Shown: in pieces, positions 35,675 through 49,200 of the stretch | Layout: every line of letters starts with the position of its first letter | Position numbering within the stretch: position 1 is the stretch's first letter | Origin: Clusia tigrina | Taxonomy: Eukaryota; Arthropoda; Insecta; Diptera; Clusiidae | Assembly (NCBI GenBank): GCA_920105625.2 | Contig: OV050033.1 | Span: 2,956,001 to 3,020,000, forward strand | Reading direction: 5' to 3' | DNA: 64,000 nt | The notes under the pieces: generated by a model | Database searches by the model: none | What the model was told of the DNA's origin: nothing | What the model saw: only the letters and a program-made list of their open reading frames with translations | Position numbers and translations under genes: made by a program

Positions 35675-36364
35675 ACACCGCTACCATAGATAGATAGATA
35701 GATATATATTTAAGGGTGTTATACACTGCGACCTGAAATATCTATTGTGAAGCCCCTATTTATTAGAAAGATGAGGATAGTCTTATCTATAAATCTTCTG
35801 TCAGCTTAATTTCCGACAGGAATTCATATATTTTGGAGCAATCAAGTTGAGGGATCTTGCTCATATCTAAGATATATTCTGGAAAACACCTGTGTCTTTT
35901 ATGTGCCAATGGTCCGCAGTCTGTGATCAGGTGCAGTGAGGTTTCGTCACTTTCTCCACAGAATGGACAGATGGCATCTGAAGATATACCCAACTTGTTC
36001 AAATGGTAGTTGAGTCTACAATGTCCGCTTAAAATGCCTGTGATGATTCTTAATTTACCCCCTAGGCATATTTATTAACTCCTTAGCTCTTTTAGGATTA
36101 AAATCTCCCAGAAGAGCTTTGGACTGTCTTATTCCAGTTTTCCAGGTTTGATTTCGTTTTGCATCTGTACATTTCTTCAGCACACCTCCAATGGTATTGG
36201 ATGATAGTCCACAGAAGGGTTCAGGGCCGTTGAAGTGAGAGGCCGCAGCCTTCCTAGCTAAGCTATCAGACTTCTCATTTCCCTCTATTCCTATGTGGCC
36301 TGGTACCCACATTAGAGATAACTTGTTCATACTGCCTAGGGAGTTTAGCACACCGCTACCATAG
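35675..36364 (-). mobile_element. 5'-truncated LINE with 15-bp target-site duplication
   Basis: The direct repeat ACACCGCTACCATAG occurs at 35675-35689 and 36350-36364 and encloses a 660-bp insert read on the minus strand. The insert encodes the end of an RNase H domain (MWVPGHIGIEGNEKSDSLAR, from 36351) and, after one frame break near 36055, the downstream LNYHLNKLGI and CPFCGESDETSLHLITDC zinc-like motif, ending in LTEDL and a stop at 35787. The 3' untranslated region is about 80 bp and ends in a (TATC)n tail at 35690-35704. RNase H places it in the I/R1/LOA group (clade uncertain). A clean target-site duplication and high coding integrity indicate a fairly recent insertion. Confidence 0.85.
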
Positions 36365-37152
36365 CCTTACTTTTATCTTCATGCTCCTTAGTTTCATGCT
36401 CTGGGATACACAAGGTACTTCCCCGAAAGTATTGGGCCCTTAAAAAGGCCTTGACTCGGTTTATTCACAACTTACCTGATACTTATCAGCCAGCAATGGA
36501 CTCATTTAGCGTTTATTCTTATATTTGCGCTTAAGTGGCACAGTTCATGACTAACCATACTTCAACCGTTCCAATGGATCCAAAGTACAGCATTTTATTT
36601 CTTTAGTTGTGTTATTATTATTGGGTGGCTAAATTCGGAGAATTTACTTATTTGTGCGCCAAAGATAGCAGTGGGGCAAACTTTCCTGTTGAGGAGTTTA
36701 CGACCACACATTATCATAAATATAATACAAAATTCCTCTGTTTTGAAGTCCAATAAAATTAAGCGACGTTTATTTATGTTTTGCCTGTTTCTCTCCGTTA
36801 AGAATAGGTGGCTTTCACTTTGGAAGACTGAGGATAACTGCGGTGGCAGTAATATTGAGGATTACAACAGTCTTATTGAACCAAATATGGGAGTAATAGT
36901 TTACGACTTTTGATAAATACACGTCTATATATTAATACAAGGTGGATTCTGAACTAAAGAGGACTTTTTAAAAGTAAGAGTGGGAAAACCGATTTATTTT
37001 ATTCAAAATATTTATATAGGTATATAATTGTATATATAATTAATCTTAGGCTGAGGTTACATATGAAGGCATCAGTCTTTCCTGAAGTATAGTGTTGTGT
37101 AATCATCAGCCTCTCTCTCTCTATCTCGCTCTTTGTGCTTTGTTTTAAATGA
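36365..37152. other. Intergenic DNA, no gene seen
   Basis: Frames of up to 80 codons without recognisable content. Confidence 0.45.
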
Positions 37153-37361
37153 ATTACTTCATAGAGTAAAGAAATAAGAGTCACAATCTGAAATTTCACT
37201 CATTTTTCGACATAGAAGAGGCCGGTCGGGGTAGTAACCAGAGTAGCGTTGCGATATGGAAGCGAGAGCTATTGAGTAATTGGCGCTATTAGCAGCGCCA
37301 TCACACAAAAAGTTTGTTGTTCGAGAATGTGACTCTTATTTCTTTACTCCATGATTACTTC
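37153..37361. mobile_element. hAT-like MITE with 8-bp target-site duplication
   Basis: ATTACTTC occurs at 37153-37160 and 37354-37361. Between them is a 193-bp element whose ends are inverted repeats of about 25 bp: GAGTAAAGAAATAAGAGTCA at the left and its perfect complement (TGACTCTTATTTCTTTACTC) at the right, plus a few more matching bases. An 8-bp duplication fits the hAT superfamily. The 140-bp interior encodes nothing, so the element is non-autonomous. Confidence 0.75.
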
Positions 37362-37841
37362 TACATAGGCATGACCAGATAATGCGACATGACTGGGATA
37401 AAAGTACTGAGAAATATCAATGGACATGACTGAGACGAAAGTACTGACATTTGTCTCCACATGTAAATCTGGTACCATACTCTTCATGGCAGAAAAGGGC
37501 CTGGAAGAGACTATGGAAATATATTTATTTTCAGTATATGAAGAATGAAGAACTGGATCAAAGCAGCACAATACTGTTGCCTTATTCAGTAGGCAAAGAG
37601 ATTGTCTGGACTATAGGGGATTCTTTTTTTGACAAGTACGAAAATTGGGTCGGAAATTGGATTATTTGCAGTTAATATATTCATGTTCAATTGTTTCTTT
37701 CTATATTGTGCTCCTATTAATTTTGAAACGTGCCCCAACTTATGACTTTATACTTCTTTTCTTCGGGAGATGAGTGTTCATTATAATGCCCTATGACTGA
37801 GTTAGCATTCTGTATAAATGATCTAATCTCAGAGATGCATA

Positions 37842-38298
37842 ATTATTCCTTCGGTGATTCCTTAGCATAAAATTCCTTCGGTGATTCTTCCCCACTCTCT
37901 TTTTCAAAACCCAAAAATTCCTTCAGTGATTCTTCCCCACTCTCATTATCAAAAACCCAAAAATTCCTTCAGTGATTCTTCCCCACTCTCATTATCAAAA
38001 ACCTAAAAATTCCTTCAGTGATTCTTCTCCACTCTCATCATCAAAGAACCAAAAATTCCTTCAGTGATTGGTACCAACTCTTTTTTTCTGCAAAACCAAA
38101 AATTGCTTCGGTGATTCTTCCCCACTCTCTTTTTCAAAACCCAAAATTCCTTCAGTGATTCTTCCCCACTCTCATTATCAAAAAACCAAAAATTCCTAAG
38201 GTAATTCATCCCTACTCTCTTTTTCAAAAATCAAAAATTACTTCGGTGATTCAAATCTCATTTTCAAACAACCAAAAATTCCTTCAGTGATTCTTCCC
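37842..38298. repeat. 45-bp minisatellite, about 10 units
   Basis: Copies of a 45-46 bp unit containing ATTCCTTCAGTGATTCTTCC and CCACTCTC, then ATTATCAAAAACCCAAAA or TTTTTCAAAACCC variants. Two subtypes (TCAGTG/ATTATC and TCGGTG/TTTTTC) alternate. Short frames across it are a consequence of the repeats. Confidence 0.85.
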
Positions 38299-41200
38299 AA
38301 CGATCATTTCATAGCTTGACTCAATTGGGTTGTTCTATACAGCACTCAATCTCTCATTTACAGTTTTCCAGGGGGCTCTCACGACCAATTTTCATTTTCA
38401 CTTGTGAAAGCGAGGCGACCACCAAATTGGAGTGATCCACATCCACTGATTGAGCCAAAAACTCATTCTCAGAATTCGAGCTTTACATTTGAATGTGCGC
38501 AGCCACCTCCTTCAAGGCCACGCGTCCCCGTACTTTGTTCCAAAAAAACGATACGAGTGTATAGAGACACTCTCCAACAATCATGAGATTTGCCACACAC
38601 ACACACACACACACCTATGAGTCTAATAAATACGAGTGTAATAAATAAATACTCGTTCGTTTGCTTATGAGATAATCACTCCAGTCTGCGAGTACACGAA
38701 ACTCGGTAAATAATTTGTTGCTTTGGAGATTAACAATCAATAAACAACTAATACGTGTAATTGACGGAAAAGTTCGAAAATACTAATTAAAGTTGCATTA
38801 TTTAGATTAGATTTGCACAAAAGCCAATTAAGATTGCAGCCGAATTGCCCTAACCCAGCAAGCGTGACTGGATTGCCTATTTGCGTTCAAATTTGAGATC
38901 ATGCTACAAAGGTTTTATTTAAACAGAAATTCTTTCTAAACTACTCATAAACTAATTATACACTGCTGAAAACTTCACTACATTTGGGGAAGAACGGCGC
39001 TGACATTCATTTAATGCGGTCCAATGTCGTCTCTTATTAGCGATCCAATCATTAAGAGTGGCATTACAGTGGACTCACGCTTTCACTTTCTTTTCCTTGT
39101 TTGGCGTACGCACGCGAGGTGGACCCCGACAACACTCCCCGGGCCTTCAGACAAGTGCCAGTGAAGGTAAGTTCAACAGCAGTGCGTCGGTTTTAATCTT
39201 TCACTTTCATTTTCTCTCGAGTGTCATTGTAAATAGTTGCCCATTCAGTTGACTTTTTGCTCATTTGATTTTTCCTTTGTTGACATTATAAAATGCCATC
39301 ATGATTTCGCATTATCTGAGAGTGTGCATTCAAAAACACTGCAGAAATACCAAAGATAATAAGCACTTCATATACAGGGTGAGCCAAGAGCTCAGTTTTA
39401 GAGAGTCTTATATTTTCGAACCACAGTCGACAGTTTCTTGAGGTGTCACGGGCTTCGCAGTAATACGATTGCTAACACTTTGCCTACCTTCCCCCCTTGT
39501 CGCTACTCTACCAATTGAGTGTTCGGCTTGACTAGGCAAGTACCCGCTCTATACTCTAATTGCTACTTTGCTACCCCCTTCGAATACCGTTGTTAAATAA
39601 ACAATGTTGGGGAGTTTATTTAACAAACAACTCTAATTAAAAAAATTCACAAAAAAGCCCACGTCTCTCAGGCGTGTTCTACTCTACTCCTATTGTGGAT
39701 TTACCATGTTGTATAAATGGGAAATAACTGACATCATTTAAATACTCGCATGCTAACATTGTCCGATCCCACCCTATATTCATAAAATGAATGCTGAAAA
39801 AGTGGGTTATCATTATATGTCTCCTATATACACAAGTACTGGTAAGAGTGTGTAATTACTCTTATATCAGAGTGCTCGATGTGATCACTTTCTCTTATTT
39901 AATTCCAGCGCTATTAGTACTGTAGAAGTTCGGAATTTATCTACGTACGGAGGCCGATATTTTAAAGTGAATATTCTTATTAACTTAGTGTCTGAACTAA
40001 AAGTCAACTTCATCTCACAGTTTATACAGTGTCCCAGAAACCATATCCACAACTTTATGTGCTGTTTAAGGTCATTAGTCGCGTCTTTCATCTTCTTATA
40101 ATGAAGGTATGAAGTCCATAAAGGTCATCATGAGAGGCCATTACTTTCACCTCAGATGTTGTTTTCCTCCCGCCAAGAAATATTTCTGCTTGACAATAAA
40201 TATGCAAGAGATCTTTCTGCTTGGCAATAGAACACTGGGCTCAGCTTGAAAGGCCAATTACCTTTTCAGTATGCAGACAGTACTGAAATAATTGGTTCAT
40301 TGTCTTTGAAATATACAGGGTAAGACACTAGGTGGAGGGCCACACAAGACCCACAAGAGAGTAAATTCATAACCAATGTGCAGTACCCAAATTAGAGTTG
40401 TGCTACTCTGGACCACTAATCTGAAGTGGAATATGTGAAAGTATCTTCAAAACTATGAAAGTTTTCCTGGTTCAATGGATCGGTGAACCTTGAAACTAGA
40501 AGAAAATGTTCTCACAGAGAAGGTGACCCATCACTCTGGGCAAAAGCTATCAAAGTTTTGCTGGGTCAAGGGTTCTGTGAAGCTTCAACGTTTATAAGAA
40601 AATGTTCCCAGAGAAGTTCACCCATCACTCTGAGCCAAAATTCAGTGACAATAAAAAAGCAAATTGAAAAGATCTCAGGGAGTATTATAAAAATCCAAAT
40701 TGGGCCGTTCTGATGTAGCAAAATTCCAGTTATTAGAATAAAATATATGAAGTATGCACAATTATTGGGAAAAGTATGTTGATGCCTACAGTCAAATCAC
40801 TGGATTGCGTAAGGTTACATGAACAGTTTGGTTTAGTTATTTAAATTTAAAGGGACTTGATAAATTTAGAGTTATTTATAAGACTATTCGAGTGGCCATA
40901 ATCGAAGTGTGCTCGTGGGTCGCAAGAAAAATTGTGTCTGGCATCGTGCTTGGCAGGACTCCATACCTTAAATTGATTTATTATACACTGAGCATGAGCA
41001 ATGAACTCGCTTGGAATGCTGCATGTTTTATTGTTGTATTAACATTTCTTTGAAAAACTTGTATTCCATTAAAATAGTTCAAATGAATGGATTATTTTAA
41101 AGAATGCGCTGACAACATTGTGAGAAACAATACTCGTATATGAATGTAGGAAAACAGTTTTAACAGGTCCTCCAGTACAACTGGCATGATGCATCCATGA

Positions 41201-41352
41201 ATTGACTCATAATGCCGACCTTATGAACATTGAACGTAGCGCACATGTTTAATTGGACTTTGTGACGCCACAGCACCATCAAAGGCAACTGCTCAATTTA
41301 AATCCAGACACGATCGCGGTTATAGTCGGTTAATGTTCGAATACTTTAATGT
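38299..41352. other. Intergenic DNA, no gene seen
   Basis: A (CA)n run at 38591-38613 and AT-rich DNA. Frames up to 76 codons (for example 40483-40713, spanning a loose internal duplication of a TTCTCACAGAGAAG-like phrase at about 40490 and 40600) show no domain. Confidence 0.45.
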
Positions 41353-41500
41353 CTTAAAGGAGTTGGGGCAATGATTATTAACAATTAAGGCCTTCTACTA
41401 GATTTAGAAAGAAGGATTTTTGATACCATGTCCGGGGCAGGGTTCGACCCCACCACCCTCCCGAGTTTTGAAAGTATATTTTAATGCAGATCTAGGAGCC
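41353..41500 (-). mobile_element. Diverged copy of the tRNA-derived SINE
   Basis: On the minus strand, GGGTCGAACCC (a B-box-like block, 41452-41442) is followed by CATGGTATCAAAAATCC, matching CATGGTCTCAAAAATGC in the copy at 22311-22490. The AT-rich body then aligns, ending near CCCCAACTCCTTTAAG. The A box region is too diverged to recognise. Assignment rests on the shared order of B box, CATGGT-TCAAAAAT and the CCCCAACNCCTT segment. Confidence 0.4.
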
Positions 41501-42811
41501 AAATGTTTTGTTGCTTCCAACTCTTCAATATTTCGAAGCAGATAACTAGGTTAATAACTCACAATGCAAAGACCATCAACGTTGAAGCTTTGATTAAGCC
41601 CCGAATTATTAACGGGAAGAAGTGGTGAGTTTGAGCAAATTCTGTGATTATTCCCCACTTCACTTTCAAATCCCTTGATATTAAAATGTGCCAAACGCCT
41701 CGCAGGTACGATGGCACTTGGAACACTTCTATTTTCCGAACCAGATGGGTTAATTTTTCCACTAATAAATCAAAGTTAGAAAAATAATAAAAAGAGAAAT
41801 TGTGAACTTGAATGCATGTGAATGGATTTTATAGCGCAGCTGTTTCGTTGTAGTGTGCGAAGCGTAAATAACTGCAGCAGCCAGACAAGGGTCTAGCGCC
41901 AAGCTTTACAACACATGATCACAGAGTTTACAAAAGTGAGCTGCTGGCAGCGCGCAGCCGCCCAGTTTCACAGCGCTGGCCCAGAAAACTAGATCGCAGC
42001 GCTGAAATCAGACACAGTCACAGTTCGATCACGAAGCACAGCAGTACGGACGGGCGAGCGAATAGTTGGTGGAGAGCAACCCTGGCGTAGTTGCAGCCCC
42101 AATTAACAAAAACGAAAAGAAAAATAAAACGAAACTAAAACTCGAACTAACCCCCTGCCATATCCACCGTTCAACAAACAGCTCAACAAGTACAATTAAG
42201 ATTAGTCGCAGCAAAAAATTGCACGCTGATATGCAATAAAATGACAAGTTTTTAGATGCGTTATTAAAAACGCCAATAAAATGTCAAATCTAATCGAGCG
42301 CAAACATTTATGGGCCCGTTCAGTTGCTCGTTAACACGTCAGCGGGCAGGAAGAAGCAATAAGCAAGCGAAAAAATACCTCCAAGCAAGCAGCTCATAAG
42401 AATTTAAACAACTTAGCAATTTACCGCACTCGTACTTCGGGTGTAATTAAAAATCATACCGCCAGCTAATTGTAAACAGGTGTATGTGTGTACGTGTGTG
42501 TGTGCGTGTGTGAGTAACTGCGAGTGTGGCAAATGCGAATATTAAACGCTGGTAAGCGCGTCAAACTGCACTTTGGCACACCGCTTGAATGGCAGCACCC
42601 ACTGCAAGTGCCCGGGAAATAAACCACAAAACGACGCGGAATCAGCGGTCAGAGTGTTGAAGTTGAAGCTATAACAGTACCACCAACATCATCATTAGCA
42701 GCAGCAGTAAAGGCAGCAGCACCAACGTCATCACCGCCACAATTGCCGCCACCAGCGACAATTACTTACTTGGCAGTATTATCAAAAATAAACACTCACT
42801 TTATCTTACTG

Positions 42812-42849
42812 TATATAAACTAAAGCGGCTGAAAGGCCTCCTCTCATTT
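42812..42849 (+). promoter_or_regulatory. Candidate TATA plus initiator of the first SLC17 gene
   Basis: TATATAA at 42812-42818 is followed by TCATTT at 42844-42849, which fits the fly initiator TCAKTY; the presumptive +1 A at 42846 is 34 nt below the TATA start. This would give an approximately 397-nt leader up to the start codon at 43243. Position and motifs are visible; transcription from here is inferred. Confidence 0.4.
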
Positions 42850-43242
42850 CAATTTCGGTGCTCGGCGATCTGGCACGTTGCGATACCGCGGATCTGAAAC
42901 TCCTCACTAACGGCGTAAATACGAGAGTGCGAATCGAGTACGGGACGGAGCGAGGCGAGTCTACGGTGCAGCGCGCGCATTGTGAACATATTTCCAATAA
43001 AATACCTGTACGGGCAAAAATCTCTGAAAGCGAGTGCTGTGAAATTTCAACCAACTCGGGCTTTAAAAGTTGTGACAACTAAATAAGGCCAAAACCAGTG
43101 CCAAATTGACTGAAGCTGCGCAATAAATTTATATAGCGGAATAGCAGTTAAAACGGAAGTTAACGGAAGTGCAATTTACAATTAATTAAAAAATCACACC
43201 CAATTTTAAATATAAACAAATAAATAAATAATTAATCACAAA

Positions 43243-46200
43243 ATGACACAACAGCCAGCATGGGGCATCAAACTCTCCAGATGTAAGTTACAATCCGATG
43301 TATTTGTGTGTGTGTGTGTGTGTGTGTTTTTCGGTGTAATACAAAACTGAAGCAAACGCGAACTCCAAAGCCTGCCACAGAGTTCGTACCCAGGGAACGC
43401 AATGGAAAGGGATGTGATGACATTGTGATCTGTTAAGTGAGAGCCAAAAACGTAACGTAATGAGGGGGGAACGTAAAGATCAATGGAATTTTAATTTTTA
43501 TGTTACGCAGCGAACGAGAATTCGTGCAAAAATTATGTGGAATATGTGTCCTCATTCTATCAGCAGCAGTTTAGATAGAAAGAATCTACTAAAATTACTT
43601 GTAAATACTCTTTTTGACTACACCATCAGGGAGCACTACTACAACAATAAATTCAATAAACTATATTGTGGGTTGAATTGTGAATTAGGTTTAAACAGCT
43701 GATCTCTATAAAAACATTAACAAAAATCAACGAACGTAAGAAACGACCAACAAGAAAAGTGATTTTCCCTTGCAGAAACGGCATAAGGCAGAAACTTCAA
43801 CAGCAACAGAATCTAGTACATTGCAACAGAAACGGGAAAATTTACTGAGAGAAAATTAATGCTTGGCGACAGAACACAAACAAACCACGTAAATTGTTTC
43901 TGGTCTATCGCCAAACTCTTATTTCCTGTTGTTAAATATTGTAGTTTCTATTGAAAATGTACTGGATTCTGTTTCTGTTCCTGTTTCTGCCTATGTCACT
44001 CTGCACCATAAAGCGACAAAATCATAATTTCAGTTTTGCTATTGTTGTGAATTTCTAATCGAGCCATCAAGCTGACAACGAATTAACTATTAAATAAGAA
44101 TTCTAGCTTACAACAAATTAACTAATAAATAAATAAGAATTCTATTAGAATACATAATTAATTTGTTCGCGAAGATTTCAAATTAGTCAAATTAGCAACT
44201 CCAACTGGAAATGAAACGTTCTTCCCGCTTCATCGGAGTTGTTAATTAAGTTCCTCCCACTCTCGTGGTCAGCACACACTTCAAAGAAGACAGGTGTCTG
44301 CACAATTTTATCACAATTAATTTTCTTAATTAAATTAACGTTTTTTCTCTGCTTGTTTAAACTAATTCCCATTTTCTTTGCTGTGGTCTAATTTTGACCT
44401 TGTAAACTGTTAAATTCGCGCAAAAATCGTTTGAAAAAGTTGTCGATTAAGTCATTAAATAAATTATAACCACTTCCGAGCTGCTGTTTTAACATTAAGC
44501 CCAGACATGAGTAGAATAATTATTGAAAAATTATGCACATTCATGCGAACACACACTCACAAAATCGTCATGTGAGTGCGATTAGCATAAAAACCCAGGC
44601 GTGTAGTTGTGTGGTGGCTCAAATACATCAGCCAGAGATCAGCTCGGCGTTCAATATTTTCCTTTTACTGACCCCGCAGTGTCTCCTCCCCACTGTCAGT
44701 CCTGGAACACTTGCCCACGCGCACACCTCCTGCTCGCATCTTATCCTTTCTTGGGGGGAAGTGCTCGTATTTGCATAAATTAAATACTAATCTGCCATGT
44801 TCATTGACTAAAGCGGATGTTTGTTTTGCTAATGAAGTCAATACGAGTCTTTCAATGCGAAGGTGTGATTGAACTTTTTATATTCTCTACGTGACATATG
44901 AAATTGTTAATAATGCGCGTAGTTTTTTATAATATTAGAGTAGTATATATGTGTGTGTGTGTGTTTATATACTTATAAATGATTGCATCTATAAATAAGC
45001 AGCATTCTTTTGTTATATTCCACCGACATTTGTAATGATTATTTGTGATTACGTAAAATTCCAATCATGTGGAACTGATGTATTTGCTTCCTGAACTTGC
45101 AGGTGGCTTTTGTTTTGTTAGCGCAACTTTACAACCCATTTAAGTAAATTAGAAATGCGAGCTCACACTCGGAGCTACTCGTAGTTTAGTTATGTAGTTA
45201 GCGACCTGTACATTGTACGGGTGTAGTAGCAAGTTTACACCTGGAATTTAGAAATTCCTAAGGCAACACATGCCCGTACTTGGTTTTATAGTCATAAGTC
45301 GTGATTTCACACACATTCTTCTGCCATAGATAGATAAAGATTTATTTAAGGGTGTTTACACCGCGATCTGAAAGATCTATTTTGATTCTTCTGCCTACTT
45401 CCTTATTTGCTGAAAGCTCTGGCTTCTTTTAATTCCTTGTTTACTGTATATTTAGTGTATGGTCATTGGAGATGAAAAATGTCTAGACAATCTCTTCCTA
45501 GAAACTTCCTGGTTAGTTATTTAAAAACCATGTGGACTTGCTGAAAATACTCTCATTATTCGCTCTACCCAACGTACTATATATTATAATTTCACTTTTA
45601 TTTTTATTGCCAATACATTGTAAAAATACACTTTTATCATAAATTTTAAAGTGCTTGGCAGATTAGTTGGATTATCGTAAATTGCTAAACAAATAAATGA
45701 GCTAAGTTCAATTCAGGCAGCGGTACTCTAATCAATTCCAGCGATTAAATTCCCCTTAGATACTGTAATTTCGGTTTGATTTGTATTTGTTAATTAAAAA
45801 AACAGTACAGGAGTACTTGGTTTCCCGAACATGTGCACAAACTTCGAAAGTGGATCGTTGGAACCTTTTAGGCTGATAGAGGATCGTATAGTTAATAAAA
45901 TAGAACCGACAGATCTAAATGGAACGCAGACCACTCTTCCTGTGAGTCAAGTTGTGCTGAACGAGGTGTAGACGAATACAATTTTCTAGATTTGTATTTT
46001 TAACTTATTATACTAAAAATTTGGTTAAAAACAAAAGGAGTATACAATTTAATAGATTAAATTAATAGAAAAGTATTAAATTGAATAGCTTAAATTAATA
46101 GAAAATGAAAGTAGAATACATTGAAATAAATTTTAGCAAAAATTATTAAGAAAACTCACAGTTATGGATCAGAAATTTATAAAATTGAATAGATTAAATC

Positions 46201-49200
46201 CATAAAAAATTAAATTGCAATGTATTGATATAAATTTTAGCAAAAATTATTATAAACAAGTTAAGTTATGGATCAGAATGTATAAAATTTAAAAATTTAA
46301 ATTAATAGAAAATTAAATTAGAATGAATTAGATTAAATTCATAAAATATAAAATTGAAAATTATAATGGAAAAGTATAGTCATTATCTTTAATTTGATAT
46401 AATTTTCGACCAAATCAGTTATTTGAAACACGATTTATTTGCAACACGAGTCATTGGCAACATGAGATTTTCGCAATTACGCGGGACCATTTTTTTAACA
46501 TAATAAAAATACAATCTTCTATCTCGAAATCGTGTCTATAAAATCCCTCAGTGATGCTCCTTTCAATATTCCCTGCTTATATACATACAATCCTATTGGA
46601 CAATATACTTAGTATCCTCTTAGACAATTTTTTGTGTCCTCGACCACTGAGCAAACAACACATTAGAGACCTCAATTCGCGAAAATAGTGGTTTAATGAA
46701 ATCACTGGTAAGTGATTGTTGTTGTATGGGAGCTCCGCTTATGGAACACGCTGTGCATTGGGATCTAACACTGTGCAATTTATTAAACCACATTTTTCGC
46801 TGTTTGAGCTCTCTATATGTATTATTTGCTCACTGACTCGACTATCTAATTAACTGTTGTGTTATTTTATTATAATTATTTTTTTTTATTAATTTATTAT
46901 TCAAATACTGCACAGACTTTTCGTCTCCTTCTTTAACTGCAGCCTCTTCTTAGTCAAATGCCCTGAACGCAACCACGCTGTGAACACGTCAATTGATGAA
47001 CGCAACCACCTCACGATTTAATGCCTACGGAACAGTTGCGAATGTGGACCACAGAACCCCCACCACCCCACTTCCATTCCTACATTCCGTGCGGTAGTTG
47101 CGCTCGTTATGTTGAAGGCATTCCATACGTGCTTTTTTCTCATACCCTCAAAGCTGTTCGATACATAATTATTGATTATGATGTAAGGTATTCGCAATAA
47201 CAATAGTGCAATATTGGGTCTACATAGTAACTAATCCTCACTTGAAGTTACAAGTTTGCCCCCCTCCTTCCAAGCAACTGGAATGCCATTCTCAGCTTAT
47301 TAACTTCCACTTATTAACAAAATCGCATTGGCGGCGTTGATGCCTGTAAAGCGGTCGTGTCACAGTCGAGTGCCTTTCGGTTATAAGGTATCGCAATCGA
47401 ACCAGAAAACTTCAATTCTAATGTTCGTGGAGTTGCGAGCAATTAATTCAAATTACCTTCAATTTGTTCACTCAGCAAATTAATTTAGAATATGCACGTG
47501 AATTGACTGTAAAAGTCCGAGGTAATTAACAGGTGTCGTTGGAAATCGCGATGCCAATGTTGTTCTTGTTGTTGTTGGCGTTTTATTGTTTTGCTCTCAA
47601 ACAGCGTTTCACTTTGGATCGCGCCGAAATCCCCCCGGCGACAGTAATTAATTTACCTTTAATTTTTTCTTTTTTTATTACTTTTACTATTGTTTTTATT
47701 GTTTCTGCTTTTTTAATTTTATTTTCTGTAATCGACTCTTAATTGGCTTTAAATGCTTCCATTGATAAGGGAATGAAAAAATTGCCTTAGCTGTTGTTAT
47801 TAATTTCATTTTTGTTTAACACGAACGATGTTTTAAACGGGGCCATTATAGTTGAGATTAATTGCTGTCCAACCCTGACTGTGGTACATCAGATCCCAGG
47901 CTAGATTTAGGGTTGAGCACGACCAAAAATGAGGTATAGATGTGAACGGATATACGTGGTTCCAATGAAGCCAAAATTAGAGTAGTCGAGTTAGAAGATT
48001 GAATAACACTATAATAATAATTAATTGCTATGGTTCCACGAAGACGCAAAGGGCCAATTTTGTATGTGGTTTCATTGATAAGGTGAAGTGAAGATATACA
48101 ATAGTATAAAGATTCGCTTAATTCAATTCCTTCCTCAATTCATTTAACTAATGGACTAAAAATATATAGAATATAAGACACAGCTAAAACAAATTTTCAA
48201 GATCTACGAAGTGACATGAGGAAAGCAAACTGCCTGGTAATCAAAATCCTTCATGACTGCTTGGTAATCAAAATCCATAGTGACTGCTTGGTAATCAAAA
48301 TCCTTCATGACTGCTTGGGAAGCAAATCCTTCATGACTGCTTGGTAATCAAAATCATTCAGGACTGCTTGGAAATCGAAATCCATCGTGACTATTTGGTA
48401 ATCAAAATCATTCATGGCTTCCACCTTTATTATCATGTCTACTAGCCAGAGGAGTATTCTGCCTTCCTCCTGTTCTAATCTCAAAATACTTTGAATGTGT
48501 TTGTAAGCGCAATGTTCCTAGCAACGTTCAACCAGTTTTTTAATTCTTGATTGTTCCGTATTTAACGGATCCACCAAGCGCCGAACGAAGCACTTAATAA
48601 GGATACTCTTTCTCTTTAATAATAAACCGTTGACAGGATTGTTTATGCTTCGCAAGGCAGCATCTCATTGCGAGTATTAAATCATTCTCATACAAATCGA
48701 ATGACTGGTTACTCCAAAACTCGCCAGCGTCAAACTCCGTAGCAGTATTTATAACATTCGAGATCTTGAAAATAAGACGACACTGCTCGAAATACGCCAA
48801 ATGACGTTAGTTTGCTTGGCACATCTTTAAATATCAGCCCGCTAAATGAATAAAAATAAAAAAAGTGAAGGGAATTCGCTTTGAACGTTTTCTCAGCGTT
48901 ATTAATATTATTAATATTTATTGTATTTATAATTGGCACTTAAAAACTTTGAATTAATTTCAGTTTATTTAAGAATGCGTTGATAGAGTGCGTCGGGCCG
49001 AATGAAGGTTTACAGCTTTTGGTGGCGGCCATTTTGTTTCTGTCGGTGGTCATTTGACATTTGCAGCAAGCAAATGGGAATCTTCGCAATAGAATTGATT
49101 CGCTGCACTTAATTGATATGAAGCCAGGTTCACAGCAGCCGCCGTCAGCTGGAATACGTAATACTCTGCAAATAAACCGAGACTAATTGCGAACGTCATC

